Shown here one piece after another: positions 1-12,077 of a stretch of DNA of 64,000 nt. Numbering within the stretch: the first letter of the stretch is position 1; every line of letters starts with the position of its first letter. Location of the stretch: positions 19,232,501 through 19,296,500 of the forward strand of contig OW028734.1 of assembly GCA_932294355.1 (NCBI GenBank), read 5' to 3'. Under the pieces are notes generated by a model, which made no database searches, was not told where the DNA came from, and saw only the letters and a list, made by a program, of their open reading frames with translations. The position numbers were made by a program, and so were the translations under genes. Origin of the DNA: Aporophyla lueneburgensis. Lineage: Eukaryota > Arthropoda > Insecta > Lepidoptera > Noctuidae.

Positions 1-60
1 AGTAATATTAAGCCCGACCGAGGGGACTGTGCCCCCCGGATCAGGTGGTTCGTTGTCCAT
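1..60 (-). CDS. possible start of a non-LTR ORF1, runs off left edge
   Basis: Read on the minus strand, an ATG at 58-60 opens a frame that stays open to base 1 (20 codons). It begins MDNEPPDPGG and is rich in Pro, Asp and Gly. The ORF1 of element A1 starts in a similar way (MDTKKPPDPPDP), so this may be the N-terminus of another I-like ORF1 whose body lies outside the window. The evidence is one short open stretch plus a similar start; a chance frame is possible. Confidence 0.4.
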   Translation of the reverse strand, partial: MDNEPPDPGGTVPSVGLNIT

Positions 61-293
61 TGTGGCCACTGGCCAGAAAAAATAAAATATAAAAAACTTA
101 CCCTATATATGAAGAATTATATCTACAAACAATTAAATTAACTAATCTAATGAATATTTACATAAATCTACACAACTTATCTCCAATCGCAAACGTTTTT
201 TATTATTTAAAAGAAAACGAAAGAAAAATCACGCCCGCCAAATTCGATGATTCCCGCGCTTTATACACAAGAGCCTTTTGCCACAACTACAGA
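61..293. other. AT-rich non-coding stretch left of B1
   Basis: No convincing coding frame. If the 1-60 frame is a real ORF1 start, this would be its 5' untranslated region. B1 was inserted at its right end: the poly-T (the minus-strand poly-A tail of B1) begins at 294. Confidence 0.4.
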
Positions 294-753
294 TTTTTTT
301 TTTTTTGAATTTTATGACCTGGTAACTGGACCTTTAGGTCAAATCTTATTTTATTATCGAACACTGCACTATCACTTCTTCACTTCATTTTTAAATTGTT
401 TTAATAGTATTTTTAATGTATTTATATATCGGTTTGTACGTATTTTTGTCTTTTAATAACTCTTCAAGTGGCGGCGGGCGGGATAAAGAATCGCACTTTT
501 TTTTTTTCCCCTTTTGGCAACTGAGCCGATGTCGACTATTCTGCCAGTGTCACGTAGTGACGGCAGCACAGCAAGATGAACCGTCGAACTTGGCACTTTG
601 TGGTAGTTGTTATTTGTTATTGTTAGTAGCTGAAAGGACGAGACAAGTTTTGTTAGTTATCTACATAGTATTAATACATAATTAATAAACTACTATAAAA
701 CGACATAAATATACACAAAATTATAATTAATACACAAGTAACTACACACCAAA

Positions 754-3700
754 CTACATTTTTAGATCGTTGTCATTTAAAAATATTGATAGGACTTGGA
801 TTAATTTAGGGGAAAAGTTAGTCAGAAGGGAATGGAAATTAGTAGGAAGCGTTATATTAATTTTGGGAAGCATACGGTACAAATCAAAAGATTGTGAGTT
901 TGAAGGACATGAAAAAAAAATATGGTCTAGAGTACCATCATCAAGACCGTATTCGCACAGAGAACTGTCACGAACACGGATCTTGTTCAGGAAAACGGGA
1001 CTGCAACAGTGACCGAGTCTCAGTCTACACAACGATGAAACAGTTCTTTTCGACAATTTAGTACATACATTTAAAAAACCAAGGTTTCCGCTGGATGTCG
1101 GGTTGGATACTGGCGTAGTACGCCCCTTTAAGCTTTGAAATTTTTTGCCACACTGTGGACCACGAGTTATTTAATTTGAATTTGGTATCAGCTCGTAAGT
1201 CGTAGCTATGAACGACATAATGTTTTTGGTCAACAGGGTTGGATGTAGCAAATTTAGCTAACCTGTCGGCACACTCATTGCCACCTATACCCGAGTGGCT
1301 GGGAACCCAAGCTATTTCAATGTTCAAATTGTTGTTAGAGCAAGTGAAGAGTAAATTTTGGATATCTAAAATGATTTTACTGTGGATTTTTGATTTTAAC
1401 TGATTTTGACATAAAGCTTGAATGCTACTGCGAGAATCTGAAAAGATGACCGAATTTTGTATATTATGGGTTTTAATGAAATTAATTGCTTCTAAAATAC
1501 CAATGCATTCTCCCGTAAATACCGAAGCCTCTGGAGGGCACTGAAAGAGAAGGGCAATTTTGGAATTCTGGAAGTATGTTGCAACTCCTGTGCATCCCGT
1601 TGGAGTTAATTTAGACGCATCCGTGTAGAATACATTCCAAGCCTTCCAGTACCTTTCAATTGCCCGATCAAAGTCACCTTGTACGTCGTCGGAACTCTTT
1701 GTAATACCAAGCTCCAAAACGACTTTTGGTCTGAAGTGGACCACCTCGTATGCGGAAGAAAATACTGGCAGAGTGGGATACTGACAAACAGGTGAGGAGA
1801 GGTTTTTAAGCACTCTATACCTATTCATCAGCGGGGAAAGGATTTATGTTTCCAATAAGGGGATATCTCTAAAGATAGGTAGATTTGTTCTAAGATGGGA
1901 AGTAGTGGATGGGACGAAAGGGCGAAAACTTTTGACAGGAAGCGATCTGCTAAATATTGTCTTCGAAGATTAAGGGGAGGTTCTGCACATTCTACTTGTA
2001 GGGCATTTGTAGGGGAGGATTTCATAGCTCCTACGACAATCCTAAGGCATTTCGCTTGAATGGCGTCTAGCTTACGAAGCGCCACTTTATTACAAGGCTC
2101 AAGTAAGAAGCAGCAATAGTCCATCACGCTTCTGACCAGAGCATTGTACACTAATTTAAGAGTGTATGGGTGAGCTCCCCACCAGACTCCAGATAAAGCT
2201 TTTAGGACTGATACTGAGCGTTCACATTTCTGCACTACATTGTTGATGTGATCCACACCTGACATTTTAGAGTCCAGGGTAACTCCCAGAAACCTGGCCT
2301 TTTCCTTGATCGGGATCGATTGACCATGTATGTTAATATCTACCAGGGGGACAAGACGCCTGCGAGTAAATATAACGGCTGTGCTCTTTGGAGCGCTCAA
2401 AGACAACCCGTGATCGAGAAGCCATTGGTTTAATGAAGATAAAGAAACATTCAAAGATTGAGCGGCATCTTCTATGGAACTGCCAGAGACCAATAATGCA
2501 ATATCGTCAGCATATTGAAGGATTTTGCAATTATAATTTAAGCAAGAAGGAAGATCTGAAGTGTAAATATTATAGAGAATAGGACTAATTACGGATCCCT
2601 GAGGTAAGCCTCGCCAGGTTACCCTCTGCTCAGAGCTTTCCCCTGGAATCCTCAGCTGAAGAGTACGGTTGGAAAGAATAGTGCTGATGATCTGAATAAT
2701 CCTAGCCGGTATTCTCAGCTCATGCAGCTTTTGCCTGAGAACTGGGAGGAGAACAGAATCATAAGCCGCTGAAATGTCTAGAAAAACGGCTACCACAGAC
2801 TCATTTCTACTTAGGGCCAGCCGGATCTCTGATGTGAGGATACCCACACTATCAGTCGTACCCAGACTTTTCCTAAAGCCGAATTGAGTCGTTGGGAGCA
2901 GTTTTCTATTTTCAACTAACCATTCTAGACGGTTTTTAATTAGATGTTCAAGAAGTTTAATGAGGATAGACGATAAAGCAATTGGTCGATAAGAGCAATG
3001 ATCACTAGGATCTTTGCCTGGTTTTAACAGAGGAATAACCACTTGAACCTTCCAAGCTGGAGGAATATACCCGGAGATGAAACAAAAATTTACCAAGTCC
3101 AGGTAATATTGGTGGCATTTTACACCTGCTTTGGCAATGAAAGAGTAAGGGAATCCATCCACACCAGGTGCAGAATCCTTAACATAGGAAAGAACCGTTT
3201 TTAATTCGTCACTGGAAAATGGCTTTTCGAGGATCATTTGATGTTGCAGAGCTTACGAAGTTTATTTCGTCCGCACCAGGAACATAGACTGGGGCGACTT
3301 TACAAAAAAACTGGTACCCCAAATCTTCCGATAAGATGTTCGTGGTTGTTGGGTTTAAACCGTTTCTGAAACTTTTTAATCTCTGCCACACCACTGACGC
3401 TGGGGTGGATGGACTCAGGGAACTGCAAAACGATACCCAGCCTGCTCTTTTCTTTTTCCTATTTAATTTCCTGGACTTAGCCAAAATTTTATTGAAAGTG
3501 AGAAGATTTTCCAGGTTCATTTCAAGGTTAAAAGTCTCTTCTGCCTCATTCCTGGCCCTGATCATGGTAGTGCATTCCCTATCCCACCAAGGCGGAGAAG
3601 GGATTTTGCCTGTAGGTGATTTTTTTACAGGGAAGCAATCATCTGCTGTAGTGGATATGGTGTTGGAAAAATTTACAAAACATTCTTGGGCATTCTCAGA

Positions 3701-4465
3701 ACTGACTGATGGAGAGGACATACGCAAGTTTAAAATGTTTGAATAAAGATCCCAATCCACAGAGTTAAGCTGGTACTTTAGTAAGGGGGGGATGGTTTTT
3801 TCAGGAAGAAGTTTAGAGGGAATTTCAACTGTGATGGGATAGTGATCACTACCATAGGTCATATTCAAACGACTCCAAATAAAGAGACTGGCTATGCCGG
3901 ATGAGCAAAATGTCAGGTCGACGCAACTATTATTTTGCCCTAATCCAGACCTACGTGTGGCACTGCCGTCATTAATAATACATAGGTCAAGATCGTCCAA
4001 CATATCCACTAGGCCTACACCAGTACTATCGCAAGAATCCGATCCCCACCGGTAGTGATGACAGTTAAAATCACCCATGACAAGTAGTGGGCCGTTAACG
4101 CTACTTAGCAAATTTCTAATTAAAACAAGATCGTCAAGACGTGGGTGTGCAATATAAAAAGAAAAAATATTTATGCCCTCAACCTTAACAGCAACAACAT
4201 TTATGTTATCGGCAACGAAGGGTAGAGGGATTGGGGAGAATGGTACTTTGTTATTGATGAACAAAGCACATCCTCCATAACCGTCTGGTCTATCATAGCG
4301 AACACTACTGAAACACGGGATCCTGAAATTGCTTCCAGGATGAAGCCATGTCTCAGCGATGCCGCAGACCGATGGTTTAAATTTATTAATTAAAAAGAGT
4401 AGGTCAGGTTTCCTGGGAGAAATACTCCTCACGTTCCACTGCAGGAGTGTCAGGGGATGGAACAT
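754..4465 (-). pseudogene. A1 ORF2: endonuclease - reverse transcriptase - RNase H, frameshifted
   Basis: In element order the domains are as follows. The APE endonuclease lies in 3209-4465 (starts MFHPLTLLQWNVRSIS; MGDFNCHHYRWGSD and GSDHYPI are visible). The reverse transcriptase lies in 1828-3237 (FLDISAAYDSV, GLPQGSVISP, YADDIALL). RNase H lies in 1058-1828 (FYTDASK, TGECIGILEA, FSDSRSS, NECADRLAKF). A C-terminal Cys-His finger lies in 754-1056 (CECG-type spacing in A2, CEYG here). The four parts are in different frames, joined by frameshifts near 3235, 1828 and 1057, so the copy cannot make a full protein. A2 reads through the 1828 join in one frame, confirming the break there is a mutation. 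Confidence 0.85.
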
Positions 4466-5616
4466 TATTTATATATTGGATTATTGTAGTCAGTTTATTG
4501 GCAACGTGGTCAGGTATAGATAGTGTAGGGTTGGCTAATACAGTTATTAGCATATTGGCTATAGTATTTAGAATGTGTTCGGGCTTATCAGGAGTACTAG
4601 CACCTTCCCTTGGGAGGGCACAGCCATTTTGGGATGGAGAGAAGGAGTAATCCTGAGTAAGGGCTTGATGAGCCTGCCTATCGTAGCTAGGTGAAAGAGG
4701 GGCATGGGATTTAGGTTTAAGAAAGACCGTTTTACGGTATGATTTTGGTGTTTGGGGAGATGGACTGTAGTATTGAGGTGAATTGGTGGTTGGTTTGGGA
4801 TTATGTGATGTTCTTGACACTTCCGCATATGAGCTTTAATGCCCGGGGCTGCGAGCGACATACAGTACGAGTGTGACCGAAACGACAACAATTAAAACAC
4901 TGAATTGTCGGGTACATGTATTTCTCGACTGGGAGGGCAGAATAAAAACAATATACCCGCTTAGGTAAAACTTGCCCATCGAATGTCAGAACTACCGTTT
5001 GGGTGGGTTTCCACTCTGTAACACCCAGAGAGGTCACCTTTCGGTTCATTCTCCTGGCCTTTATAACAGGGCCACATCCAGCAGGAACCTTGATATTCTC
5101 GATGATCTCCTGTTCTGTCCATTCACATGGTATATCTCGAACTAGACCCAAACGAGTTATATTAAATTGTGGAATATTTGCAACAAAGTTATTTTGGACT
5201 AATACTTGATTAATTAAGAAGCTGTTAGCATCCTGGTGAGATTTAAACTCAACTGACACGCGGTTTCTACCTAGGCGCTTTACACTACCTAATAGAATGT
5301 TGCTGTAATTATTCTTTGTTAAGAACATTCCAAATTTAACCGGGTGTAAAACAGTACCTGGGGTCTGGCCATCCTTCAAGGAAACATGAACGACATATGG
5401 TGGGTTGTCTCTTACAGTGTACGCTTGTCTTCCAAATTCTTTTTTGAGTAGCTTTGGAGGGTTTATTATATTAGTCGGAGAAGTAGCTAATCTTTTTCTA
5501 CTAGCAGATTCGGAGTCCGTTGCATTTTCAAGCACATTTTCGTCGGGGAGAGAAACCGTTAACACCGGAGTGTATTCAAAGGGATCAGGGGGATCGGGGG
5601 GTTTTTTGGTATCCAT
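4404..5616 (-). pseudogene. A1 ORF1: gag-like RNA-binding protein, frameshifted
   Basis: Starts at 5616 (MDTKKPPDPPDP) and is open to 4801 (271 residues). The segment around 4840-4890 holds a CCHC knuckle (CFNCCRFGHTRTVC), typical of nucleic-acid-binding ORF1 proteins of I-like elements. The frame then stops, and the Ser/Pro-rich C-terminal part continues in another frame (4404-4820). Further knuckles expected in this family are not seen, so a small deletion probably accompanies the frameshift. The C-terminal frame overlaps the ORF2 start at 4465 by about 60 bases. Confidence 0.75.
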
Positions 5617-5805
5617 TATGGATGAATACCGGATAAAATCTTTAAAATTACTACAAAATTTGGATTAAAACAAACCTTAGGCTAAAACACAAACACAAAG
5701 AATAGTTTCGATTGAAGTTCACACTTGTAAAAAACACTTAAATCGAAAAAATTCTTAACACAAACCAAAGCACGTATTACGCCTTCACCACTACCCACCA
5801 TCAAT

Positions 5806-5899
5806 AGAATCGCACTTGTTCACGTCACTAAGTTCACTAGCCAACACTAATTTGTCAAGCAAGAAGTTTTGACAGTCAAAAATAAGATGTTCAATGGTT
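5806..5899 (-). mobile_element. B1 fragment between A1 and A2
   Basis: Matches B2 52821-52914 nearly base for base. It carries the right-hand duplication of A1 (5806-5817) and the left-hand duplication of A2 (5885-5899), so it is the strip of B1 left between two separate insertions. Confidence 0.85.
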
Positions 5900-7763
5900 C
5901 TCTATCAATGAATGTCTCTTTATCCTCATTAAACCAATGGCTCCTTGATCACGGGTTATCTCTAAGTGCTCCAAAGAGTTCAGCTGTCATTTTTACCCGC
6001 AAGCGTTCCGTTCCCCAAGTAGATATAAATATCGATGGGCAAATCATTCCAGTTAAGGATAGTGCTAGGTTTCTGGGAGTAACACTGGACTCGAGATTGT
6101 CTGGGGTTGATCACATAAATAACACGGTCAAAAAATGTGAACGCTCTGTGTCGAGCCTTAAGGCCTTAGCCGGGGTGTGGTGGGGAGCTCACCCCTACAC
6201 CCTCAAACTGGTCTATAATGCGCTGACCAGGAGTGCTCTGGACTATTGTTGCTTTCTCATAGAGCCCTGCAACAAAGAAGCGCTCAAGAGACTGGACAGC
6301 ATTCAGGCCAAATGCCTAAGAATGATTATTGGTGCCATGAGATCCTCTCCCATAAATGCGCTTCAAAATGAATGTGCAGAACCTCCCCTTTTCCTAAGAA
6401 GACAGTATTTGGCAGATCGTTTCCTCTCCAAGGTATTTTCTCTTTCATCCCATCCCTTACTTCCAATTTTAGAGCAAATTGACCTTTCCTTCAATAACAC
6501 TCCCTATTGGAAAAATAAAACAGTCCCACTATTGATAAATAGGTACAGAGAGCTTAAAAACCTCTCCTCGCCTGTTTGTCAATACCCAATCCTGCCCGTC
6601 TTTTCCGCTGCATATGAAACGATCCATTTCGAACCAAAGGCCGTTTTGGGACTGGGAATCTCGAAGAATTCTCAAAACGCAAGACGTGACTTTGAGTTAG
6701 CCATCAAACGTTATTGGGAAGGATGGAATTTTTTCTTTACGGATGCATCAAAATTATCACCAAAAGAATGTACAGGAGTAGCTGTATACTTTCAAAATTC
6801 CAAAATTGCCCTACTCTTTCAATGTCCACCAGAAACATCAGTTTTTACAGGGGAGTGTATTGGCATTTTAGAAGCCATACACTATATCAAGTCACACCAA
6901 ATTACAAAAGCAGTTATTTTCTCAGATTCCCGCAGTAGTATTCAGGCCCTAAAACAGAATCAACTTCGTAGTAAAACCCATAGTAAAATCATTTTAGATA
7001 TTAAGAGCTTGTTATTTGACTGTTCCCAAAACGGCTTAGATATCGAGATAGCCTGGATACCTGGTCATTCAGGGATTGTTGGCAACGAGTGCGCTGATTC
7101 GTTAGCAAAGTATGCCACATCAAATCCGGTTGATCGAAAGCACTACGTAGCCCATAACTACGATTTGCGAAATGGTGCCAAACCCAAACTGTTCGACTCA
7201 TGGACCAAAAAGTGGAATGAGTCCTCAAAAGTCAAGGTATCTACTATTCATCCATACAGCCTGACATCCAGCCGAAGCCTTGGTTTTTTAAATACCCAAA
7301 ATTGGCCAAAAGAACTGTTTCCTCGCTTTGCAGATTGCGACTTGGACATTGTTGTAGCCCAGTGTTTCTGAAAAAGATCCATGTTAAGGATAGTTCCCTC
7401 TGTGAATGCGGTCTTGCAGACGGTACTTTGGACCATATATTTTTCTCCTGCTCCTTGAATACCAAATCCTTCGACCTCTATGAAGAAATTTCCAAGTGTA
7501 ACATTCCTCTCCCAACTAACTTTCATTCCCTTCTATTTCACTTCTCCCCCAAAATTATTCAAATTTTAACAACTTTTTTAAACGACAATAATCTAAAATT
7601 TTAAATACGACTAACTTCACGACTAACAGAATCTGTAAACCTACCACAAACTACAAAGTCGACAGTTTGCGCCAGTTTGCGCTACGCTACCGTCTAAACG
7701 TGACTCTGGCAGAATAGTCGACATCGGCTCAATTGCCAAAAGCGAAAAAAAAAAAAAAAAAAA
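5900..7763 (+). mobile_element. I-like non-LTR retrotransposon, family A copy 2 (A2), 5' truncated
   Basis: Plus-strand insertion into B1 with a 15-bp duplication, agatgttcaatggtt, at 5885-5899 and 7764-7778, and a poly-A tail of about 20 at 7745-7763. The element begins in the middle of the RT domain, as expected from incomplete target-primed reverse transcription. Its sequence is homologous to A1 read in reverse but clearly diverged from it. Confidence 0.87.
5901..7604 (+). pseudogene. A2 ORF2 fragment: RT C-terminus, RNase H, Cys-His finger
   Basis: Begins at the RT thumb (FLGVTLDSRLSGVDH) and continues through RNase H (FFTDASK, TGECIGILEA, FSDSRSS, WIPGHSGIVGNECAD). The first frame drifts out near 7240-7250. 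The correct frame resumes through 7302-7604 with the finger CECGLADGTLDHIFFSC and ends at 7604, followed by a short 3' UTR. 5' truncation plus one frameshift make it inactive. Confidence 0.85.
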
Positions 7764-7879
7764 AGATGTTCAATGGTTCCTTCTTGGGATTCACAATGTG
7801 CACATGTCATATATTACTCTCCTCTATGGTACATGTATTGCTTGTAATAATGCCTAGTCGAGCAAGGTGTGATAGAGCA
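7764..7879 (-). mobile_element. B1 fragment coding for the C-terminal finger, with a 24-bp micro-insertion
   Basis: Corresponds to B2 52899-52994. It contains about 24 extra bases near 7806-7830 bracketed by acatg, absent from B2. The B1 sequence stops at 7879, where the inverted-repeat element begins. Confidence 0.75.
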
Positions 7880-8693
7880 GGGGGTCCCTTTAGTATCGTT
7901 TGGCAGGCGGAGGGGGTGGTGATGGGGAGGGGGGAGGGGGGGGGGAGGTGTCCACTCTCCTCTGGTACCACTCCCGTGAAAAGGTATCGCACCGTTTTTG
8001 AGAAAAACTGATATTTGTAATCTAACCTCAAAACACTAAAATCACCTACTGCGGTCAAGGAAAATCACGTGCGGTTCTAAATTTGCTTCAAATCAGTACT
8101 AATAAAGGCGTCGTCGACGGAGCCCCGCTTCGCGGGGCTCCTACTTCTGGGTGGTTTAAAAAAAAATAACCACGAAGGTGATGGCGGGGTCTTTCAGACC
8201 CCGCCATCCCCTTCTAACCTAACCTGTCCGAGTCGGGGTGCCGTAAGTCCCGAGCTCGCTTCGCTCGCTCTTGCATACTAAGAGGAGTGACATTGTAGTA
8301 GACTCTATAACTTTCTAGGTTGTTATAAAAATGAAACCACAATAAATATCAAGGAGAAACGGAATAAAAACAAACGTCACAAATGACACATGAGTCACGA
8401 CGCAAAAACCAGAGACTTTTTTTTGCGTTCCTTTTCACTGATTTGTACACCACAGACGATATATTAGAACACATTCGGTTGTCAATCGCCCATTTTATCG
8501 TTCCGTTTCACCTAATAACGTTTACATTACGCTTTTTATCTGATTTAAGGTTAGAAACAATTTTTGTGAATTTCTGGAAAAATATCCATTACCTTGTAAT
8601 AAGAGTGGTAGCGTTATAATCGGGGCCCCACCCTCTACCAGATTTAACCACTTTTAGCTCCCTCCGCCTGCCAAACCAAACTAAAGCCAACCC
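7880..8693. mobile_element. non-autonomous terminal-inverted-repeat element with GC-rich hairpins
   Basis: The two ends form an imperfect inverted repeat of about 35 bp. It is most alike over TTTGGCAGGCGGAGGG at 7899-7914, mirrored at 8660-8675. No transposase frame is present. B2 shows that about 135 bp of B1 was lost at the insertion site, and I see no clean target duplication, so insertion came with a deletion. I cannot assign a superfamily. Confidence 0.6.
8119..8270. other. cluster of three GC-rich hairpins
   Basis: Perfect stem-loops lie at 8119-8141 (ggagccccgcttcgcggggc and its mirror) and 8180-8208 (arms gatggcggggtct and agaccccgccatc). A weaker one lies at 8252-8270. They lie inside the 7880-8693 element and stand out against AT-rich surroundings. 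Their role is unknown. Confidence 0.7.
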
Positions 8694-11600
8694 TTCTTCC
8701 ACATTTCTAACCATAACTTACATATATTTTCATTAATGCATTGCAGGAAGTCAGTCATAGGAATGTCCATTGCATTTCTAACATCAATAGCATTATTACC
8801 TTCATAAGCGGTTTTATCAACTACTTCATTGCCAGAGATGCCTCGGTGAGAAGGTACCCACAGGAATACAATTTTTATGTGCTTAAGGTAATATTGATGA
8901 ATTATTTCTTTGATGAAATACAGAATATAATTTGACTTAAACGAAACTGTAAGGTTAGTTAGGGCTTTTATAAAACTCAGTGAATCAGAAACAATCAAGA
9001 AGTAAGTATTTACAATTGTTAATTTGGCGAATATATAATAATGCCTGATAAACTGCATATGCCTCTGCAGTGAATATAGTACATGAATTGCACAGAACAA
9101 AGCTTTGGGAGAATTTAGCATGTGGATCATATATAGCAGCACGTACATAATCACTCCCCTTACTGCCATCAGTGTAAATAACGTGATAATTCTTATTATC
9201 TGCCAAAAACTGTAACATATCCGAATAATTATTAATGGGATTTTGTAATTCTTTAACGGGATGCGAAATACACTGATAAGAGAAGGAGTAACATGGCCAT
9301 GGGCACTGTTTTCTAATACCAATAAAACTGTTTTCTGTTTCCAGCAATATTTTGGACAATGTTGGGGATTTACCATTCAAGAGATCCTCTCCTGTTGTTA
9401 GAGGCCCAAGAGTTCTACTTACAGAAGGTACAATTTTGTTTATTACTTTCCTGTTATTTGCAGCAATTAATTTAAGACAGAATCTCTCTGCAAGTAGAAT
9501 GCGTCTCAAAATTAAAGGCATAGTTTTAGTCTCCACTTCCATGGCCCTTATGGGAGTAGAGCACATTGCACCAGAAATTGTTCTTAAAGCCCTGTTCTGC
9601 AATAAATCTAGTTTATTTACATGAGTACTATTTATATACACTAGTGAACTATAATCAAAATGACTTCTAACTATACTTTTATACAAAATTGATAATATTT
9701 TCGGGTCTGCTCCCCATGAGACACCTGCAAGACATTTAATTACATTTAAACCTTTTAGAGCATTCTTTGATATGTATTTGATATGTTCCTCAAAGGTTAA
9801 TTTCCTATCTATTACTACGCCTAAAAATTTCTTTGAATTTACTGGATTTATAGATTCTCCGTTATAAACTACTTTTGAATTTGTATTCTCATTTCCAAAT
9901 ATCATAACACTGCTTTTGGAGGGATTAATTTTTAAATGTAGCACATCATTGTAATAGTGAAATAGTTGGGACAAGGCTCTGTTAATATTGTCAATTGCAA
10001 TTTCTACATTATAATTACTACTGTACAAAACAATATCATCAGCAAACTGCAGAATATCTACATTACTATTAACAAATTTACAGATTTCACTTGTGTAAAT
10101 ATTGTATAACAAAGGAGATAGTGTAGCACCCTGCATTGTACCCCTAGATGCACATTTTGGTCCATGCAATGTGTTATTATGTCTTACATAGAGTGTTCTA
10201 TTAGTCAGAAAATTATATATCCATTTACATAGTTGGCCAGGCACACCTAACCTAGACATAACTTCTACAAGTATAGCTGGATCCAGACTGTCAAAAGCAC
10301 CTTGAACATCTAGGAATACACAAACAGTGTGTAACTTTTTATCCTTTGCATGTTTCAGGTCTGAAACTAAGGAAGTGAAGCTGTCTGCACAACTTCGCCC
10401 TCGACGAAATCCATATTGTACATGTGGAATGAAGCCGTTAGATTCCATATACCAATCCAAACGATTTTTAATCATGTTTTCAAATAATTTACCTAGACAT
10501 GAAGACAGTGATATTGGTCTATAAGAGCTGGCAAGCTCTGAAGGTTTATCTGGTTTGAGTATCGGAATGACACATTGTGTTTTCCATGATTGTGGAATAC
10601 ATTTACAATGCCAAAGTAAATTAAGAATATTAAGAAACATTTTTTGTGCTGATTCATCTAAATTTTTAATAGTACAATAGGGGAGATCATCTAAACCAGG
10701 TGTAGTGTCTTTCCGAGATAACAAACTCATTTTAAATTCAGACCATGTAAAAGGATTTAGCAAAAATTTGGAATTTAGATTATCATTATTTGATTCGAAA
10801 ATATTGCCTAAACTATTAATATTATTTAGATTGCTGTTGTCGGATAATTTATCTAGAAATTGGGAAATAAACTCATCTTTATATGATTTATTGCCAGCTC
10901 TTATACCTTTAAACATTTTTAGAAGATTCCAAATCTTACTTATAGAAGTAGTTCTATTAAATGTGTTACATAAGTTATTCCAACCTATTCCTTTTTGTTC
11001 CGATATGGTTCTTTTTTTAAGTGCATCTTTTCTTTTATAATCTAAATAGTTCTCCATGCTAGGTTCACTTCTATATAGTTTCAATGCATTGTAGGAGGCA
11101 ATTACACTTTTTTCACAAATGTCATTCCACCATGGAGCTGGAAGTCTGCTTTTAAAATTATTTGGTTTATTAAGTTTAGGAATTGTCATATCTTTTAAAG
11201 TATCCAATCGAGAACAAAAATTATTATAGGTTGAAATAGGGTCATACAGTTTTAGGACTAAATCATTGAATATTGTTTTAGAAATAGTTTTATACTTTTC
11301 CCAATCTGCTTTTTTATATATAAACCTATCAACAGGGGGATTAATATGATATTTATCTATTTGCAGTGAAATCTCTGTTATTGTTGGGTAGTGATAGCTG
11401 CCCATGGCATCATCATGTACAGACCACTCGCATATTGCTGCGAGGTTAGCACTAGTAAAGCTAACATCAATCGCAGACGGATTCCGTCGCGGGTTGTTAA
11501 CAGTTGTAAAACTACCATCATTTAAAATACATAAATCCAAGTCATCGATGAGATTAAATAAATCATGACCTCTGCCTTTAGTGGATAGACAACCAAATGC

Positions 11601-11917
11601 AATGTGGTGTGCATTGAAGTCACCACTGACAAATATGGGCTTTGGAAGATCATTAATAATATTATGTAATCTATTGATCCGTATATGTCCACTAGTAGGA
11701 GGACAGTATACACAAAGAATAGTCAAGCTACCATGTACAGTAGATAAGGACAGAGCAACAGTTTGAATGTCTTCATAAAATCTAGTGTTTAAAACTTTGT
11801 ACTTTAAATATGGTTTAATCAGTATTGCTACACCATTATGAGTATTTTTGGAATTTTTATTATAAATATTATATCCAGGTATTCTAAAACTATTATCTTT
11901 AAACCATGTTTCGTTAA
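8694..11917 (-). pseudogene. B1 ORF2, main part: endonuclease - reverse transcriptase - RNase H
   Basis: Continues an ORF2 that starts at 48332. Visible parts, in element order: the rest of the APE endonuclease (VSGDFNAHHIAFG, AMGSYHYPT); the RT (FLDVQGAFDSLDP, GTMQGATLSPLLYN, FADDIVLY near 10030-10050); and RNase H (VIYTDGSKGSDYV near 9165-9200, TAEAYAVYQALLYI, FLWVPSHRGISGNEV). A 4-base duplication near 9000 (absent from B2) shifts the frame inside RNase H. The 3' end of the gene is lost at 8693 to the inverted-repeat insertion. The endonuclease is cut at 11917 by the piggyBac at a TTAA. Confidence 0.87.
11914..11917. repeat. left TTAA target duplication of the piggyBac
   Basis: The same TTAA lies at 48208-48211. 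B2 has a single TTAA at the matching position (near 58318-58322), showing the empty site. Confidence 0.9.
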
Positions 11918-12077
11918 CCCTTAAATGCATGACCTTTTATTTTAATATGAAAAAAATAGTTTTTTATAGAATATTGTGCTTAGATTCGAGGACAAATAAT
12001 TAAAAAAAAAACAGATTTATTTATTTATGTATATTTTTAGCAAAAATCAACATGTGCCGTTTTCGGCACCACATGCA

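Larger units (their letters stand above)
499..5805 (-). mobile_element. I-like non-LTR retrotransposon, family A copy 1 (A1)
   Basis: Near-full-length element inserted into the 3' part of B1. A 12-bp target duplication, agaatcgcactt, lies at 487-498 and 5806-5817. The minus-strand poly-A tail is the T run from 499. It carries ORF1 (gag-like) and ORF2 (endonuclease, RT, RNase H, zinc finger), both broken by frameshifts. A related but 5'-truncated copy, A2, lies at 5900-7763 in the opposite orientation, and the 3' ends of A1 and A2 are clearly homologous. Confidence 0.85.

Noticed and set aside
8119..8208. Rho-independent terminators
   Set aside because: Stem-loops look like bacterial terminators, but there is no T-run downstream and the setting is an insect transposon.
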